Counted from the first letter of the stretch, positions 1 through 8,280 are shown. The stretch: DNA of 33,103 nt from Fibrobacter succinogenes (GCF_902779965.1 NZ_CACZDK010000048.1:1-33103), one strand, 5' to 3'. Numbers and translations: made by a program. Notes: generated by a model not told the origin, from the letters alone.

Positions 1-179
1 GCTTGAACGAAGAGAAAGCCAGCGTCATTAAGGCGCTGGCAGTAACAGCCCCTTCTAGGGGCAAAGCAAGCCACCCCTCTTAGGGGTGGCTTGTGACTGT
101 CTTTTATTGTCACCCCAGCCTCAGTGCCTGGGTCGATTTTCCTCATGCCTCAAAGCGAGCTTCGCGAGCGACTACCTCA
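1..179. other. Left-edge intergenic region, no supported gene
   Basis: No convincing coding sequence is seen. One forward frame stays open from the edge to a stop at 81-83 and could be the last codons of a gene lying to the left, but 26 codons are too few to judge. The stretch holds a short hairpin (48-53 with 57-62), the strong terminator described separately, and from about 109 a TGTCA-led sequence with a small CCCAG/CTGGG inverted repeat that resembles the dispersed repeats found elsewhere in the window. Confidence 0.4.
67..106 (+). terminator. Rho-independent terminator for a gene left of the window
   Basis: A perfect 12-bp stem (67-78 CAAGCCACCCCT with 82-93) closes on a 3-base loop and is followed after a few bases by a T-rich stretch (TCTTTTATT). 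The T tract lies on the plus-strand side, so it would end a plus-strand transcript entering from the left. It also separates that transcript from the converging minus-strand serine hydrolase. Confidence 0.6.
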
Positions 180-1217
180 CTATAATTCTTCAAAGAACGC
201 GTCGGCAAGTGTGGCGCGGAACGCGTGGATGCGGTCGGCGTTGGGTTCTCGGTGCGGATAGGTGAAATTGCTGAGGAGAATGATGGCGCCTCCCTTGTCT
301 GGGTCGGCGACGATACTTGCGCCTGTGAAACCAGTTTTGCCGAATGCTTGCGGCGAAACCTTGGTGCCCATGAATCGAGGAGCGTTTAGTTCCCAACCGA
401 GGGCGGCGCAGGCGCCGAAGTTGTCGGGAAAAGCGTTGTGGCTTACGATGTCTAGAATTCCGGCGGGTATAATTTGCTTGTCCTCGAATTTCCCGTCCAT
501 GAGAATCATCTTCACGAACTTGAGCAAGTCGGGCACGCAACTGAACATGCCGGCGCTGCCGACGGGGAAGAGCTTTTGCAGGACCCAGGCGCTTTCGTCA
601 TGGACTTCACCTTGGATTTCGCGGTGGCGGAACTCACAGAGTTCTGTCGCCGCGATTTCTGATTTCGGGACACGCGTGAGCGGGTCGTAACCTGAACGTG
701 TCATGCCGAGTGGCGTGAAAAATCTTTCATTACCTTGTTCTTGCAAAGTCTTACCCGTAAGTCTTTGCAACAAAATTCCGAGCAAAACGCTGGCGGGGTT
801 TCCGTAGTTGAAAACCGTACCCGGTGCAGCGGAAAATTCGTATGTGTAAAGAACGTTGAGAATCTCTTCCGGAGAAAGTGCCGTAAGCGTTTTCATCGGG
901 ACGCGGTAATCAAGACTATGTGTGAGCAAATGCGAAACGTAAATCTCGTCGTGATAGTTTGTTTGAAGTTCCGGGATGTAATCGATGACTTTAGCGTCAA
1001 TGGAAAGCTGGCCTTCAAGAACATATGTGAGAGCTAACGTCGAAGTGGGGCAAACCTTCGTGAGCGATGCTATGTCGAAAACAGTATCTTCGGGAGTGTT
1101 CAGCGTGACGATGTTGCTTGTGCCGTCAGGGAGCAAATATCCAATGACCGCTTTGTCGAAAATATCAGAGCTTTCTGCGGCCTGTAAAAGATTTAATAGC
1201 TTTTCAGATGTTACCAT
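180..1217 (-). CDS. Beta-lactamase-fold serine hydrolase (PBP4*/EstB-like)
   Basis: 345 aa. It has the three signatures of the penicillin-binding/class C beta-lactamase-related family: the nucleophile motif S51-L-T-K54, the Y138-G-N140 motif, and K294-T-G296 in the usual order and spacing. GEVHDESAW near residue 203 is also typical of the esterase-like branch. Members are esterases, D-amino-acid peptidases or carboxypeptidases; the substrate cannot be read from the sequence. No clear signal peptide is seen, so a cytoplasmic location is likely. The start is supported by GGGGA just upstream. The ATG lies only about 12 nt after the T tract of the 6S RNA candidate and no separate promoter is obvious, so expression by readthrough from that RNA is possible. 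The family call is firm; the biochemical role is open. Confidence 0.85.
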   Translation of the reverse strand: MVTSEKLLNLLQAAESSDIFDKAVIGYLLPDGTSNIVTLNTPEDTVFDIASLTKVCPTSTLALTYVLEGQLSIDAKVIDYIPELQTNYHDEIYVSHLLTHSLDYRVPMKTLTALSPEEILNVLYTYEFSAAPGTVFNYGNPASVLLGILLQRLTGKTLQEQGNERFFTPLGMTRSGYDPLTRVPKSEIAATELCEFRHREIQGEVHDESAWVLQKLFPVGSAGMFSCVPDLLKFVKMILMDGKFEDKQIIPAGILDIVSHNAFPDNFGACAALGWELNAPRFMGTKVSPQAFGKTGFTGASIVADPDKGGAIILLSNFTYPHREPNADRIHAFRATLADAFFEEL

Positions 1218-1228
1218 TTTTTCCCCAT

Positions 1229-1396
1229 AAAAAAAAGGGCATCTCCTACGGTGCGAACACTCGAAACTACTTATCTACAATGATAGCAGCGCCTCGGGGA
1301 TTTGTTTTTCGCGTCAATGCGCGCCTAAACTGAACCACAAGAGCAACGAGCTGATTTATTCCTGTTAGATCGGGTGTAAAATCCGTGGGATGCCCG
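1229..1396 (-). ncRNA. ssrS: Candidate 6S RNA downstream of zapA
   Basis: A roughly 165-nt minus-strand transcription unit with its own promoter and a terminal U tract. The 5' end GGGCATC-CCACGG (1395-1383) pairs with CCGTAGG-A-GATGCCC (1251-1237), giving 13 base pairs with small bulges, and eight Ts follow (1236-1229). Inside, ACACCCGA pairs with UCGAGUGU with one mismatch, then comes a large, poorly paired centre with a small CGCG-capped hairpin. A long closing stem around a large central bubble is the 6S RNA architecture; 6S mimics an open promoter and binds housekeeping RNA polymerase. A position directly after zapA matches the ssrS neighbourhood known from proteobacteria. Structure, promoter, terminator and synteny all agree, but no covariance-model score is available. 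Confidence 0.65.
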
Positions 1397-1401
1397 CTTA
1401 T

Positions 1402-1430
1402 AATATATGTTTCTTATACACTAAAAACAA
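1402..1430 (-). promoter_or_regulatory. Sigma70-type promoter of the 6S RNA candidate
   Basis: On the minus strand TTGTTT (1430-1425) and TATATT (1407-1402) are separated by exactly 17 bases. The expected start, 6-7 bases further on, coincides with the first paired base of the RNA's closing stem (about 1395). The promoter lies just after the zapA terminator, so the RNA is independently transcribed. Confidence 0.65.
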
Positions 1431-1440
1431 GGGGAGAAAT

Positions 1441-1476
1441 GCAAAAAAATCTCGATAAAAATATCGAGATTTTTGC
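1441..1476 (-). terminator. Terminator of the zapB-like/zapA operon
   Basis: Inverted repeat with arms GCAAAAA(AA)TCTCGATA (1441-1457) and TATCGAGATTTTTGC (1462-1476) around a 4-base loop. Read on the minus strand the hairpin runs into a T tract. It sits 28 bp after the zapA stop codon and just before the 6S promoter. Confidence 0.75.
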
Positions 1477-1504
1477 TATGTGTATTAAATGTATCCCTTA
1501 GGGC

Positions 1505-1819
1505 TTAAACTTGGCTGTCGGCTTTGGGGAGCGCTTCGTCCAATTGGAGTGAAAGCTCCCTAATATCCTTATCCATCAGGTCGTGATACGATTTGGCTTT
1601 GCGCAATTGCTTGCGCAGCTCGACAATTTCGGAAGTGAGTTCCACAGCGAGCAAGCAGAGCTGCTTCTTCATTTCCAGTTTAAATTTCGAGGAATTATCG
1701 AGACGACTTTCGATGAAATCGACGATTTCTTTCAAGTCCGTATCGGGCAGGTCCGTGCGGATGTGGATGCGTTCTTGAGCGACGGTTATGCTGACTGATC
1801 TAAGTGTCTCGTTTGCCAT
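1505..1819 (-). CDS. zapA: Cell division protein ZapA family
   Basis: 104 aa, the usual ZapA size. The N-terminal half has the ZapA beta-rich head (SVSITVAQERIHIRTD, then LKEIVDFIESRL), followed by a long helix (LCLLAVELTSEIVELRKQLRKAKS) that in the family forms the tetrameric coiled coil. ZapA bundles FtsZ filaments at the division site. The start is preceded by AGGAA about 10 nt upstream. It lies 45 bp after a coiled-coil gene on the same strand, so the pair looks like a ZapB-like/ZapA operon ended by the hairpin at 1441-1476. The candidate 6S RNA follows, as in proteobacterial zapA-ssrS neighbourhoods. Confidence 0.8.
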   Translation of the reverse strand: MANETLRSVSITVAQERIHIRTDLPDTDLKEIVDFIESRLDNSSKFKLEMKKQLCLLAVELTSEIVELRKQLRKAKSYHDLMDKDIRELSLQLDEALPKADSQV

Positions 1820-1864
1820 ACTATTTCATTCCTACGCCAAATGGATCTTTATCCAACAACCACC

Positions 1865-2725
1865 TTAGCCGAAAAAACCGGGTTGCGAGCCTCCATTGCT
1901 CGCGAACAGGTCTGGGGTTTCGTCTTGCGGTTTGTTTTCGGGCTGAGCGGCGGGAACTTCAGGCTGTTCTTCAGCCGGCGCGTTGATATTGAATTCGGTG
2001 CCGAGCTCATTTTCGATGGTGGCAAGGAGCTGTTGGAACTTGGTCTGGGCTTCGGCAATTTCGTTGCTCTGGCTCTGGACTTGACCATTGAGGTTGTCAA
2101 TGATATCGTTCTTTTCGGCGACTTGACCATTCAGGCAATCGATGATGTTGTTCTTTTCGTTTACCTGTTCATTGAGTGAATCAATGATGCTATTCTTTTC
2201 GTTGACTTGTCCGTTGAGCGAATCAATGATGCTGTTCTTCTCGGCAACTTGTCCGTTAAGGGAATTGATGATGTTGTTCTTTTCGTTGACTTGTCCGTTG
2301 AGTGAATCGATAATGCCATTCTTCTCGGCAATTTGTCCGTTAAGGGAATTGATGGCGTTGTCTTTTTCTGCGGCTTTTCCGTTAAGGGCGTCGATGATTC
2401 CATTCTTTTCTGCAATCTGGGCATTGAGGGAATCGATAATGCCGTTCTTTTCGTTAATCTGTCCGTTTAGACTATCGATAGCGCGGCCTTTTTCGTTGAT
2501 GGCTTCGTCCTGAGCGGCTGCTTGGTTGGCTCGTGCGTTGAGAGCCGCTTCGCAGTCAGCAATCTTTGCGTTGGCAGAATCTAACAGATTTTTTTGGTTT
2601 TCGGCCTGTGCTTTGGCGCCTTCGAGAAGTTGCTTTAGCTTAGCGTTTTCTTCACGCAGGGCGCGGACCGTTCCAAGGACTCCTTCCACTTTCTGCGACA
2701 ACAAGTTCATGCTTTCAAAATTCAT
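1865..2725 (-). CDS. ZapB-like coiled-coil protein with ten 14-residue repeats
   Basis: 286 aa, soluble, predicted almost entirely helical. Residues 1-70 form a ZapB-like coiled coil (VEGVLGTVRALREENAKLKQ). Next come about ten tandem copies of a 14-residue unit, consensus xEKNxIIDSLNGQV, that is two heptads with I, L and V on the core positions and a Lys in the fourth core position. A non-repetitive stretch then leads to an acidic, Pro-rich tail ending QPGFFG. At DNA level this is a diverged 42-bp tandem repeat, so repeat number could vary by slippage. The ATG has a good ribosome site (GGAG). It is the first gene of the unit with zapA. A divisome spacer or scaffold is a reasonable inference from context; a generic coiled-coil protein is the alternative. 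Confidence 0.7.
   Translation of the reverse strand: MNFESMNLLSQKVEGVLGTVRALREENAKLKQLLEGAKAQAENQKNLLDSANAKIADCEAALNARANQAAAQDEAINEKGRAIDSLNGQINEKNGIIDSLNAQIAEKNGIIDALNGKAAEKDNAINSLNGQIAEKNGIIDSLNGQVNEKNNIINSLNGQVAEKNSIIDSLNGQVNEKNSIIDSLNEQVNEKNNIIDCLNGQVAEKNDIIDNLNGQVQSQSNEIAEAQTKFQQLLATIENELGTEFNINAPAEEQPEVPAAQPENKPQDETPDLFASNGGSQPGFFG
2069..2488. repeat. 42-bp tandem repeat array inside the coiled-coil gene
   Basis: About ten diverged copies of a 42-bp unit encode the 14-residue repeats. Recurring plus-strand blocks such as TTGTCCGTTGAG and GATGCTGTTCTT alternate. Boundaries are approximate. Differences between copies are mostly third-position or conservative. Confidence 0.7.
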
Positions 2726-2855
2726 TTTATCTCCATATTAAAATGTCGGGGGTGCAAAACTTACCTACGTAAGATATATAAAATTTTGATGTTGCAAGAT
2801 TGTTAGAAAATGTAAAAACGCAGCAAAAAACGGCTTTACGCTGTCTAACCTTGCA

Positions 2856-2890
2856 TGTCATTCTGGAGGCCATAGGCCGATAGAATCCAT
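2856..2890 (+). repeat. TGTCAT-led hairpin repeat, copy A
   Basis: A 35-nt element starting TGTCATTCTGGAG. ATTCT pairs with AGAAT (outer stem) and GGCC with GGCC (inner stem) around an ATA loop. Copy B at 23464-23498 differs at five positions, of which two pairs are compensatory, so the hairpin rather than the sequence is kept. It lies about 35 bp upstream of uvrC. Confidence 0.7.
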
Positions 2891-2924
2891 TACAAATAGA
2901 AATAAATTCTATCTTCTAAAAGTC

Positions 2925-4808
2925 ATGATCCCTGTAAGTGAACATATTGAGCGTCGCCTGGCAGAACTCCCTCTTTTGCCGGGGGTTTATATCATGAAGA
3001 ACGCTCAAGGGAAAATCATTTACATCGGCAAAGCGAAGGTCCTCAAAAATCGCGTGTCGAGCTACTTTGACGGGAGCGACCATGCCGGTCACCGTGCTGC
3101 AACTTTGATGCTTCCGTACATCCGCGACATCGAGTGGATTATCACGGAAAGCGAAACGGAAGCGCTTATTCTCGAAGCGAACTTGATTCGCAAGCATACG
3201 CCCAAGTACAACGTGCTCCTGAAAGACGACAAGCACTTTCCGTATTTGGCGTTCTCCGTGAATGAACCGTTCCCGCGGCTGTTCCTGAGCCGTTCCGTGA
3301 AAAAAGACGGCTGCTTGTATTACGGCCCTTACATGAGTTCCCGCATGATCCGCCAATTGCAGGATATCGCTGCGCGTTTGTTCAAAATTCGCGAATGCAA
3401 ATTGAAGTTGCCTTTGAATCGCCCTGTGCGGCCTTGCCTCAATTACCACATCGGTCGTTGCGAAGCGCCATGTGCAGGTCTTGTGACTCGCGAAGAGTAT
3501 AGCAAAAAAGTGGCACAGACACAAATGCTCTTGGGCGGTAAACGCGATGACCTGATAGAACTTTGGGAACGCGAAATGTTCGAAGCGAGCGAACGCATGG
3601 ATTTCGAAACCGCGGCGAAAAAGCGCGATGCTATTCAGGCGCTCAAGGCGACGAGTGCGCACCAGAAAACTGATGTGTCCGATGCAAGCCTCAGCATGGA
3701 TGTGATTTCGCTGAAGCGTAATGGTACGATGGCTGCTGCCGTGATTTTCGAATACCGTAACGGTGTGCTTTGTGGGCGCCGCCACTACCGCCTGGAATGC
3801 AAACTCGAAGACGACGAGACTGAAATTTTCAGCCAGATGGTGGTGCAGTGGTACATGGACGTGGAATTTATTCCTGGCGAAATTGCGACGGATGTGCCCT
3901 TGCCCGAAGACTTGGCGGAGCGCGAATCGATGGAACAGGCACTTGCCTCGAAGACGAATCACAAGGTGGTGTTGACGAATCCGCAGCGTGGCGAGAAACT
4001 CGGGTTCCTGAAACTTGCCGCTGCGAATGCCGACATGATTCTTGTGGAAATGCGTGCCGAAGTGCAGAAATATAGCGAAATCGATTCGAGCGTTTTTGAA
4101 CTGCAAAAAGTTTTGGGTTTAAAGAAGACTCCGTTCCGCATCGAATGCGTGGATATTTCTCATTTGTCTGGAACGAACACCGTGGCAAGTTTGGTTGCGT
4201 TCAAGAACGGTCGCCCCGACAAGAGCAATTACCGCAAGTTTATTATCAAGACCGTAACAGGTGTTGACGATTTTGCGAGCATGCGCGAAGTGATGACTCG
4301 CCGCATCCGGCGTTTGGAAGACGAGGGAATTCCGATGCCCGATTTGTGGGTGTGCGATGGTGGTAAAGGTCAGGTCGATGCTACGATGCAAATTCTAAAG
4401 GAACTCGGTCACGATAAGGATTTGCCTTTGATCGGGCTTGCGAAACGCTTGGAAGAAATCGTGTTTCCCGATGACCGCCCGAGTATTGTGCTGCACCGCA
4501 CTAGCCCCGCGCTGAAGCTTTTGCAGAACGCCCGTGACGAGGCGCACCGATTCGCCATTACGTACCAGCGCAGCAAACGCAAGAAAGACCTTGAAGTCGA
4601 ATGGCTCAAGATGCCTGGCGTTGGCCACGAAACCCGCATCAAGATTTTGAGCAAGTACAAGAGCGCCGAAGCGTTTATGGACGCCCCGCTCGAAGACATC
4701 ACAGATTTGCTCGGGAAAGTCCGCGGCACAAAGCTCCGCGAACAAGTCGCCGAATATTGCGCCGCCGGCACCCCCGAAGAAACGGAAACCGCTGAAGACG
4801 CTGAATAA
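2925..4808 (+). CDS. uvrC: Excinuclease ABC subunit C
   Basis: 627 aa, close to the usual length of about 610. UvrC makes the 3' and 5' incisions around DNA damage bound by UvrA/UvrB in nucleotide excision repair. Domains in order: GIY-YIG nuclease (GVY at 20-22, YIG at 33-35, with the following KAKVLKNR helix), a Cys-containing linker (RPCLNYHIGRCEAPC), a UVR motif for UvrB contact (about 219-252, MDFETAAKKRDAI), an RNase H-like endonuclease domain (from about 400, RIECVDISHLSGT and later VCDGGKGQV), and a C-terminal helix-hairpin-helix pair (about 560-600, MPGVGHETRIKIL). The gene is complete. The start has no strong ribosome site. No neighbour belongs to the same pathway and no obvious SOS operator is seen upstream. 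Confidence 0.97.
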   Translation: MIPVSEHIERRLAELPLLPGVYIMKNAQGKIIYIGKAKVLKNRVSSYFDGSDHAGHRAATLMLPYIRDIEWIITESETEALILEANLIRKHTPKYNVLLKDDKHFPYLAFSVNEPFPRLFLSRSVKKDGCLYYGPYMSSRMIRQLQDIAARLFKIRECKLKLPLNRPVRPCLNYHIGRCEAPCAGLVTREEYSKKVAQTQMLLGGKRDDLIELWEREMFEASERMDFETAAKKRDAIQALKATSAHQKTDVSDASLSMDVISLKRNGTMAAAVIFEYRNGVLCGRRHYRLECKLEDDETEIFSQMVVQWYMDVEFIPGEIATDVPLPEDLAERESMEQALASKTNHKVVLTNPQRGEKLGFLKLAAANADMILVEMRAEVQKYSEIDSSVFELQKVLGLKKTPFRIECVDISHLSGTNTVASLVAFKNGRPDKSNYRKFIIKTVTGVDDFASMREVMTRRIRRLEDEGIPMPDLWVCDGGKGQVDATMQILKELGHDKDLPLIGLAKRLEEIVFPDDRPSIVLHRTSPALKLLQNARDEAHRFAITYQRSKRKKDLEVEWLKMPGVGHETRIKILSKYKSAEAFMDAPLEDITDLLGKVRGTKLREQVAEYCAAGTPEETETAEDAE

Positions 4809-5039
4809 CCGAATGTAGCCGCTGACGCCCCGCCCGCATGATGAATACTAATGAGGTTTAAAGGACGTTAGCCCTTATTGTGTAAATTTTTCTAAATGTA
4901 AAAATTGCTAAACGCCGTTTAAATTTCGTCAATGCATTTTTACTAAGTCGCAAAATTATTTTTTAAATGAATAATCTATATTAGGTTTTGAATTTTTCAA
5001 TTAAAGGACCCTCGTGGGCCCTATTCTAAGAGGACTCAA
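4809..5039. promoter_or_regulatory. Intergenic leader and promoter region of the ABC transporter operon
   Basis: 231 bp, very AT-rich in its right half. A TATATT-like hexamer lies near 4976-4981. It is followed by a leader with a short imperfect hairpin (GGACCC around 5006, GGGCCC around 5016) and an AGAGGA ribosome site just before the ATG at 5040. No clear terminator for uvrC is seen. The promoter assignment is tentative. Confidence 0.35.
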
Positions 5040-6857
5040 ATGATTGGACTGAAATCGATTGCTAGAACGGCCTTGGTGCTTTCGGCAACTGGCGCACTTT
5101 TTGGGTGCGGTAGCTCATCGCAAGACGAGCTCGCCAGCGGTTCTTTGCCGCGTCAGGAAACGCTCTACTTGTCTGGGCAGCAGAATGATGCTCCTGGTAC
5201 GTTCAACCCCCTTGCAGAAAGCTGGATGACGACGTGGCCTGTGAGCGGTCGTTTCAACTTGATGTATGAACCGCTTTTGACGTACAACTCCCTGACGGGT
5301 GAAATTGAATCCCTCCTCGGTACGCTCGTGAACAAGAACAACGATAGCATCGTTGTGGACTTGAACCCGGCCGCAAAGTGGAGCGATGGCGAAAAGGTTA
5401 CTTCTCGTGACGTGAAGTTCATCTATACGATGGGTTCCATCAACACTAGCGAACAGATTTCTGCAATTCATGTCGACACGATTAAGTCCGAACCGGCAGG
5501 TGCGGTGGAACGCATTGCATTCCTCGTGAACAAGAAGCAGCGCAATAACCCGCTTTCCGTTTTGGACTTGATGCAGGCCATCCGTATCGTTCCTGCTCAC
5601 GTGTTCGAACCGCTTATCGAAAAGCTCGGTTCCAAGGACGAAGTCAAGAAACTCCCGATGGACCAGAACCCGGTTGTTTCCGGCCCGTACGCTCTCCGCA
5701 GCGCCGACCCGAACAAGATTATTCTTGAACGCCGTGACGACTACTGGGGCAACGCCGCTCTCCACAATGGTCAGCTCCCTGCTCCGAAGTATATCGTTCA
5801 CCCGATTTATAAGAACAACGAACATAACACGATCGCTATGCGTAGCGGCAACCTCGACGCTTCTCAGAGCTACATCCCGCGTATCAACCGCAAGGCTGGC
5901 GCTGGCGTACACACATGGCTCAATGAACCGCCTTACTTCTTGCCGGGTGCAATGCCGATGCTCATCATCAACACGATGAAGGAACCGCTTAACGACAAGC
6001 GCTTCCGCCGCGCTCTTGCAACCGCAATCGACTACATGGCTCTCCGCAAGTTCGCTGTGTCCGACTACACGGACCAGATCAAGCCGGGCCTCATCATGCC
6101 GACCAATCTCGAAGGCAAGTATATTAATGACGAAGACCTTGTTAAGTATGGTGTCAAGCTCACCATCACCGACGAAAAGGAACGCGTTGAAACTGTGAAG
6201 CAGATGCTTTCCGAAGCTGGCTACAAGTCTGTATGGAATAGCGATGGTACGCTCGACCACATGGAAAATGCCAAGGGCGAAAAGATTCCGACGATGTACA
6301 TCACGAGCCCGAACGGCTGGACCGACTGGGAAGCTATGGTGACTATCGCTGTCGAAGGTATGCGCAAGGCTGGTATCGATATTCGTGAAGGCTTCGTGGA
6401 CGGCGGTTCTTACTGGCCGGCTATGGGTCTTGGTAACTTCGACCTCATCATGCACAAGCCTGTTGCTGACGTGACTCCGTCTCTTCCGTGGAGCCGCTTC
6501 AACGAAATCATGGCAAGCCGCGACTGGCAGCCGCTTGGCGCTTGGGCTGGTACGAACATCGGTCGTTACAACCAACCGGGTACCGAAGGTTTCCGTCCGG
6601 AAGTGGACAAACTCCTTTCTGCAATTCCGCTCATGAAGAACGCCGATTCTATCGCAACCGCTTATCGCGAATTGAACAAGATCTTCATGGAAGACCAGCC
6701 GTCTATTCCGCTGGTTTACTTGCCGGAACAGTTCTATGAATTCAGCGACCGTGTCTGGACGAACTGGCCGACCGCTGAAAACCCGTACGCTCCTGCTCAG
6801 CTTCCGTGGGTGGCTTCGGGTACCAAGACCCTTTGGAATTTGAAGCTTGCTAAATAA
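5040..6857 (+). CDS. ABC transporter substrate-binding lipoprotein, family 5 (OppA/DppA type)
   Basis: 605 aa. An N-terminal lipoprotein signal has the lipobox L20-F-G-C23 followed by GSSS, so the mature protein is lipid-anchored. The rest matches the solute-binding family 5 fold: an early FNPLAE...LMYEPLLTYN region, the DLNPAAKWSDGEKVTSRDVKF segment typical of the family, RFRRALATAIDY in the second lobe, and a C-terminal region in which the protein ends with a W-rich strand. Members deliver oligopeptides, dipeptides, nickel chelates or sugars to a cognate permease; the ligand cannot be called. It is the first gene of a five-gene operon; the stop is 17 bp before the permease start. A GAGGA ribosome site supports the start. 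Confidence 0.92.
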   Translation: MIGLKSIARTALVLSATGALFGCGSSSQDELASGSLPRQETLYLSGQQNDAPGTFNPLAESWMTTWPVSGRFNLMYEPLLTYNSLTGEIESLLGTLVNKNNDSIVVDLNPAAKWSDGEKVTSRDVKFIYTMGSINTSEQISAIHVDTIKSEPAGAVERIAFLVNKKQRNNPLSVLDLMQAIRIVPAHVFEPLIEKLGSKDEVKKLPMDQNPVVSGPYALRSADPNKIILERRDDYWGNAALHNGQLPAPKYIVHPIYKNNEHNTIAMRSGNLDASQSYIPRINRKAGAGVHTWLNEPPYFLPGAMPMLIINTMKEPLNDKRFRRALATAIDYMALRKFAVSDYTDQIKPGLIMPTNLEGKYINDEDLVKYGVKLTITDEKERVETVKQMLSEAGYKSVWNSDGTLDHMENAKGEKIPTMYITSPNGWTDWEAMVTIAVEGMRKAGIDIREGFVDGGSYWPAMGLGNFDLIMHKPVADVTPSLPWSRFNEIMASRDWQPLGAWAGTNIGRYNQPGTEGFRPEVDKLLSAIPLMKNADSIATAYRELNKIFMEDQPSIPLVYLPEQFYEFSDRVWTNWPTAENPYAPAQLPWVASGTKTLWNLKLAK

Positions 6858-6874
6858 AGGATAAAGGACTACAA

Positions 6875-8278
6875 ATGCTTAAACAATATCCTATGCTACG
6901 TTATGTCCTGCAGAAGGCGTTCTGGTACTTGCTGACCTTCGTCTGTGCAGTGGCTCTCAACTTCGCGTTGCCGCGTCTCGGCGACAACAATCCGGTTGAC
7001 ATCATCATGGGTCAAGCCGGCAAGGGCCTTTCTCCGACTGAAGCTCAGAAGAAAAAGGCGGAACTCCTTGTGTCCTTTGGTATGGCCGAAGTTGACGAAC
7101 AAGGTAATGTTATTTACGAACCGGAAACCGATGCTAACGGCAATGTCGTGATGCAGAAGGTTCCGAAGCTCGACGCCAACGGCCAGCCGGTCGTGAACGT
7201 TGTGAAGCTCTTCAACGATGCTGGCGAACCAGTAATGGTCGAACGCCAGAAGCTCGATGAAGCTGGCAATCCGGTCTTTGTCGAAAAGTCTTCTGCCGCT
7301 CAGAAAGGCAAGAAGGGCAAGAAAGTTGTTAAGAAGGCTAAGAAGGTGAAGAAGGGCAAGGGCGCAAAGGCTGTTGCTGCTGATAAAGTCCCTGTCATGG
7401 AAAAGGTTCAAGCCGAACGCATCGATACCGTCATGGTCGATCAGCCGGTTATGAAGACCGATCCGAAGCTTGCTTCTGCAGTTTCTCAGTTCTTCCGCTA
7501 TGTGGGCAACGTATTCCACGGCGACCTTGGTCTTTCCTATCAGAACAACGAACCTGTGACAAACGTTATCAAGAAGTCCCTCCCGTGGACGCTCGCTATC
7601 CAGGCTCCGACGATTCTTCTCGGCTGGATCGTGGGTAACCTTCTCGGTGCTTTCGCTGCATACAAGCGCGGCATTTTCGACAAGGTATTCTTCCCGTGCG
7701 CCATGTTCTTAAACGGTGTGCCGTTCTTCGTGTTCGGTATGCTCTTGGTGGCATTCTTCTCCATCACGCTCGGCTGGTTCCCGGCTATGGGCGCTTACAG
7801 CCCGGACATTCCGGAACTCACGTTCAGCTGGTCTTGCTTCAAGAGCGTCAGCTGGTACTACGTGCTCCCGTTCTTCTCTGTGTTCCCGATTCTTCTTTCT
7901 GGTCAGGCAACGGGTATGCGTTCCATGTCTATTTACGAACTCGGTACAGACTACATGAAGTATGCTAAGTGGCTCGGCCTCCGTGAAGGCAAGATTATCA
8001 GCTACGTGTTCCGCAACGCTATGCTCCCGCAGCTCACTGGCCTTGCCCAGAGCCTCGGTGCCATGGTGGGTGGCGCTCTCATTACCGAAATGATCTTCTC
8101 TTATCCGGGTCTCGGTATGGCAATGCTCAATGCCATTCAGAAGAACGACTACGCAACGATCCAGGGTTGCACCTTGATGATTTCTACTTGCGTTCTCGTT
8201 GCAAACTTTGCAGTTGACGTTTTGATCGCTGTCTTTGACCCGCGTGTCAAGGCCGGTCTCCAGATGGGAGGTAAGTAA
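6875..8278 (+). CDS. ABC transporter permease (OppB/DppB type) with a large inserted segment
   Basis: 467 aa, about 140 longer than typical members. TM1 lies at about 12-32. The conserved permease core occupies roughly 205-467, with five membrane segments and the EAA-type loop (ELGTDYMKYAKWLGLREGKI then RNAMLPQLTGLA) that contacts the ATPases. Between them, residues about 70-140 form a degenerate repeat of about 14 residues (DxxGxPVxxxxxxL, about five copies), and residues about 142-165 are an almost pure Lys/Gly/Ala/Val tract (KKGKKGKKVVKKAKKVKKGK). In known OppB/DppB topology this loop after TM1 faces the periplasm. The insertion is in frame and uses the same codon style as its surroundings, so it is not an assembly artefact on its face. 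It is the second gene of the operon. Confidence 0.9.
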   Translation: MLKQYPMLRYVLQKAFWYLLTFVCAVALNFALPRLGDNNPVDIIMGQAGKGLSPTEAQKKKAELLVSFGMAEVDEQGNVIYEPETDANGNVVMQKVPKLDANGQPVVNVVKLFNDAGEPVMVERQKLDEAGNPVFVEKSSAAQKGKKGKKVVKKAKKVKKGKGAKAVAADKVPVMEKVQAERIDTVMVDQPVMKTDPKLASAVSQFFRYVGNVFHGDLGLSYQNNEPVTNVIKKSLPWTLAIQAPTILLGWIVGNLLGAFAAYKRGIFDKVFFPCAMFLNGVPFFVFGMLLVAFFSITLGWFPAMGAYSPDIPELTFSWSCFKSVSWYYVLPFFSVFPILLSGQATGMRSMSIYELGTDYMKYAKWLGLREGKIISYVFRNAMLPQLTGLAQSLGAMVGGALITEMIFSYPGLGMAMLNAIQKNDYATIQGCTLMISTCVLVANFAVDVLIAVFDPRVKAGLQMGGK

Positions 8279-8280
8279 TC

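Noticed and set aside
2916-4106. Long minus-strand open frame opposite uvrC
   Set aside because: The plus strand encodes a full, motif-complete UvrC; the opposite frame is a composition artefact rich in His, Phe and Arg.
5115-6575. 486-codon minus-strand open frame opposite the substrate-binding lipoprotein
   Set aside because: It lies wholly inside a recognisable gene and has no domain, signal or ribosome site.
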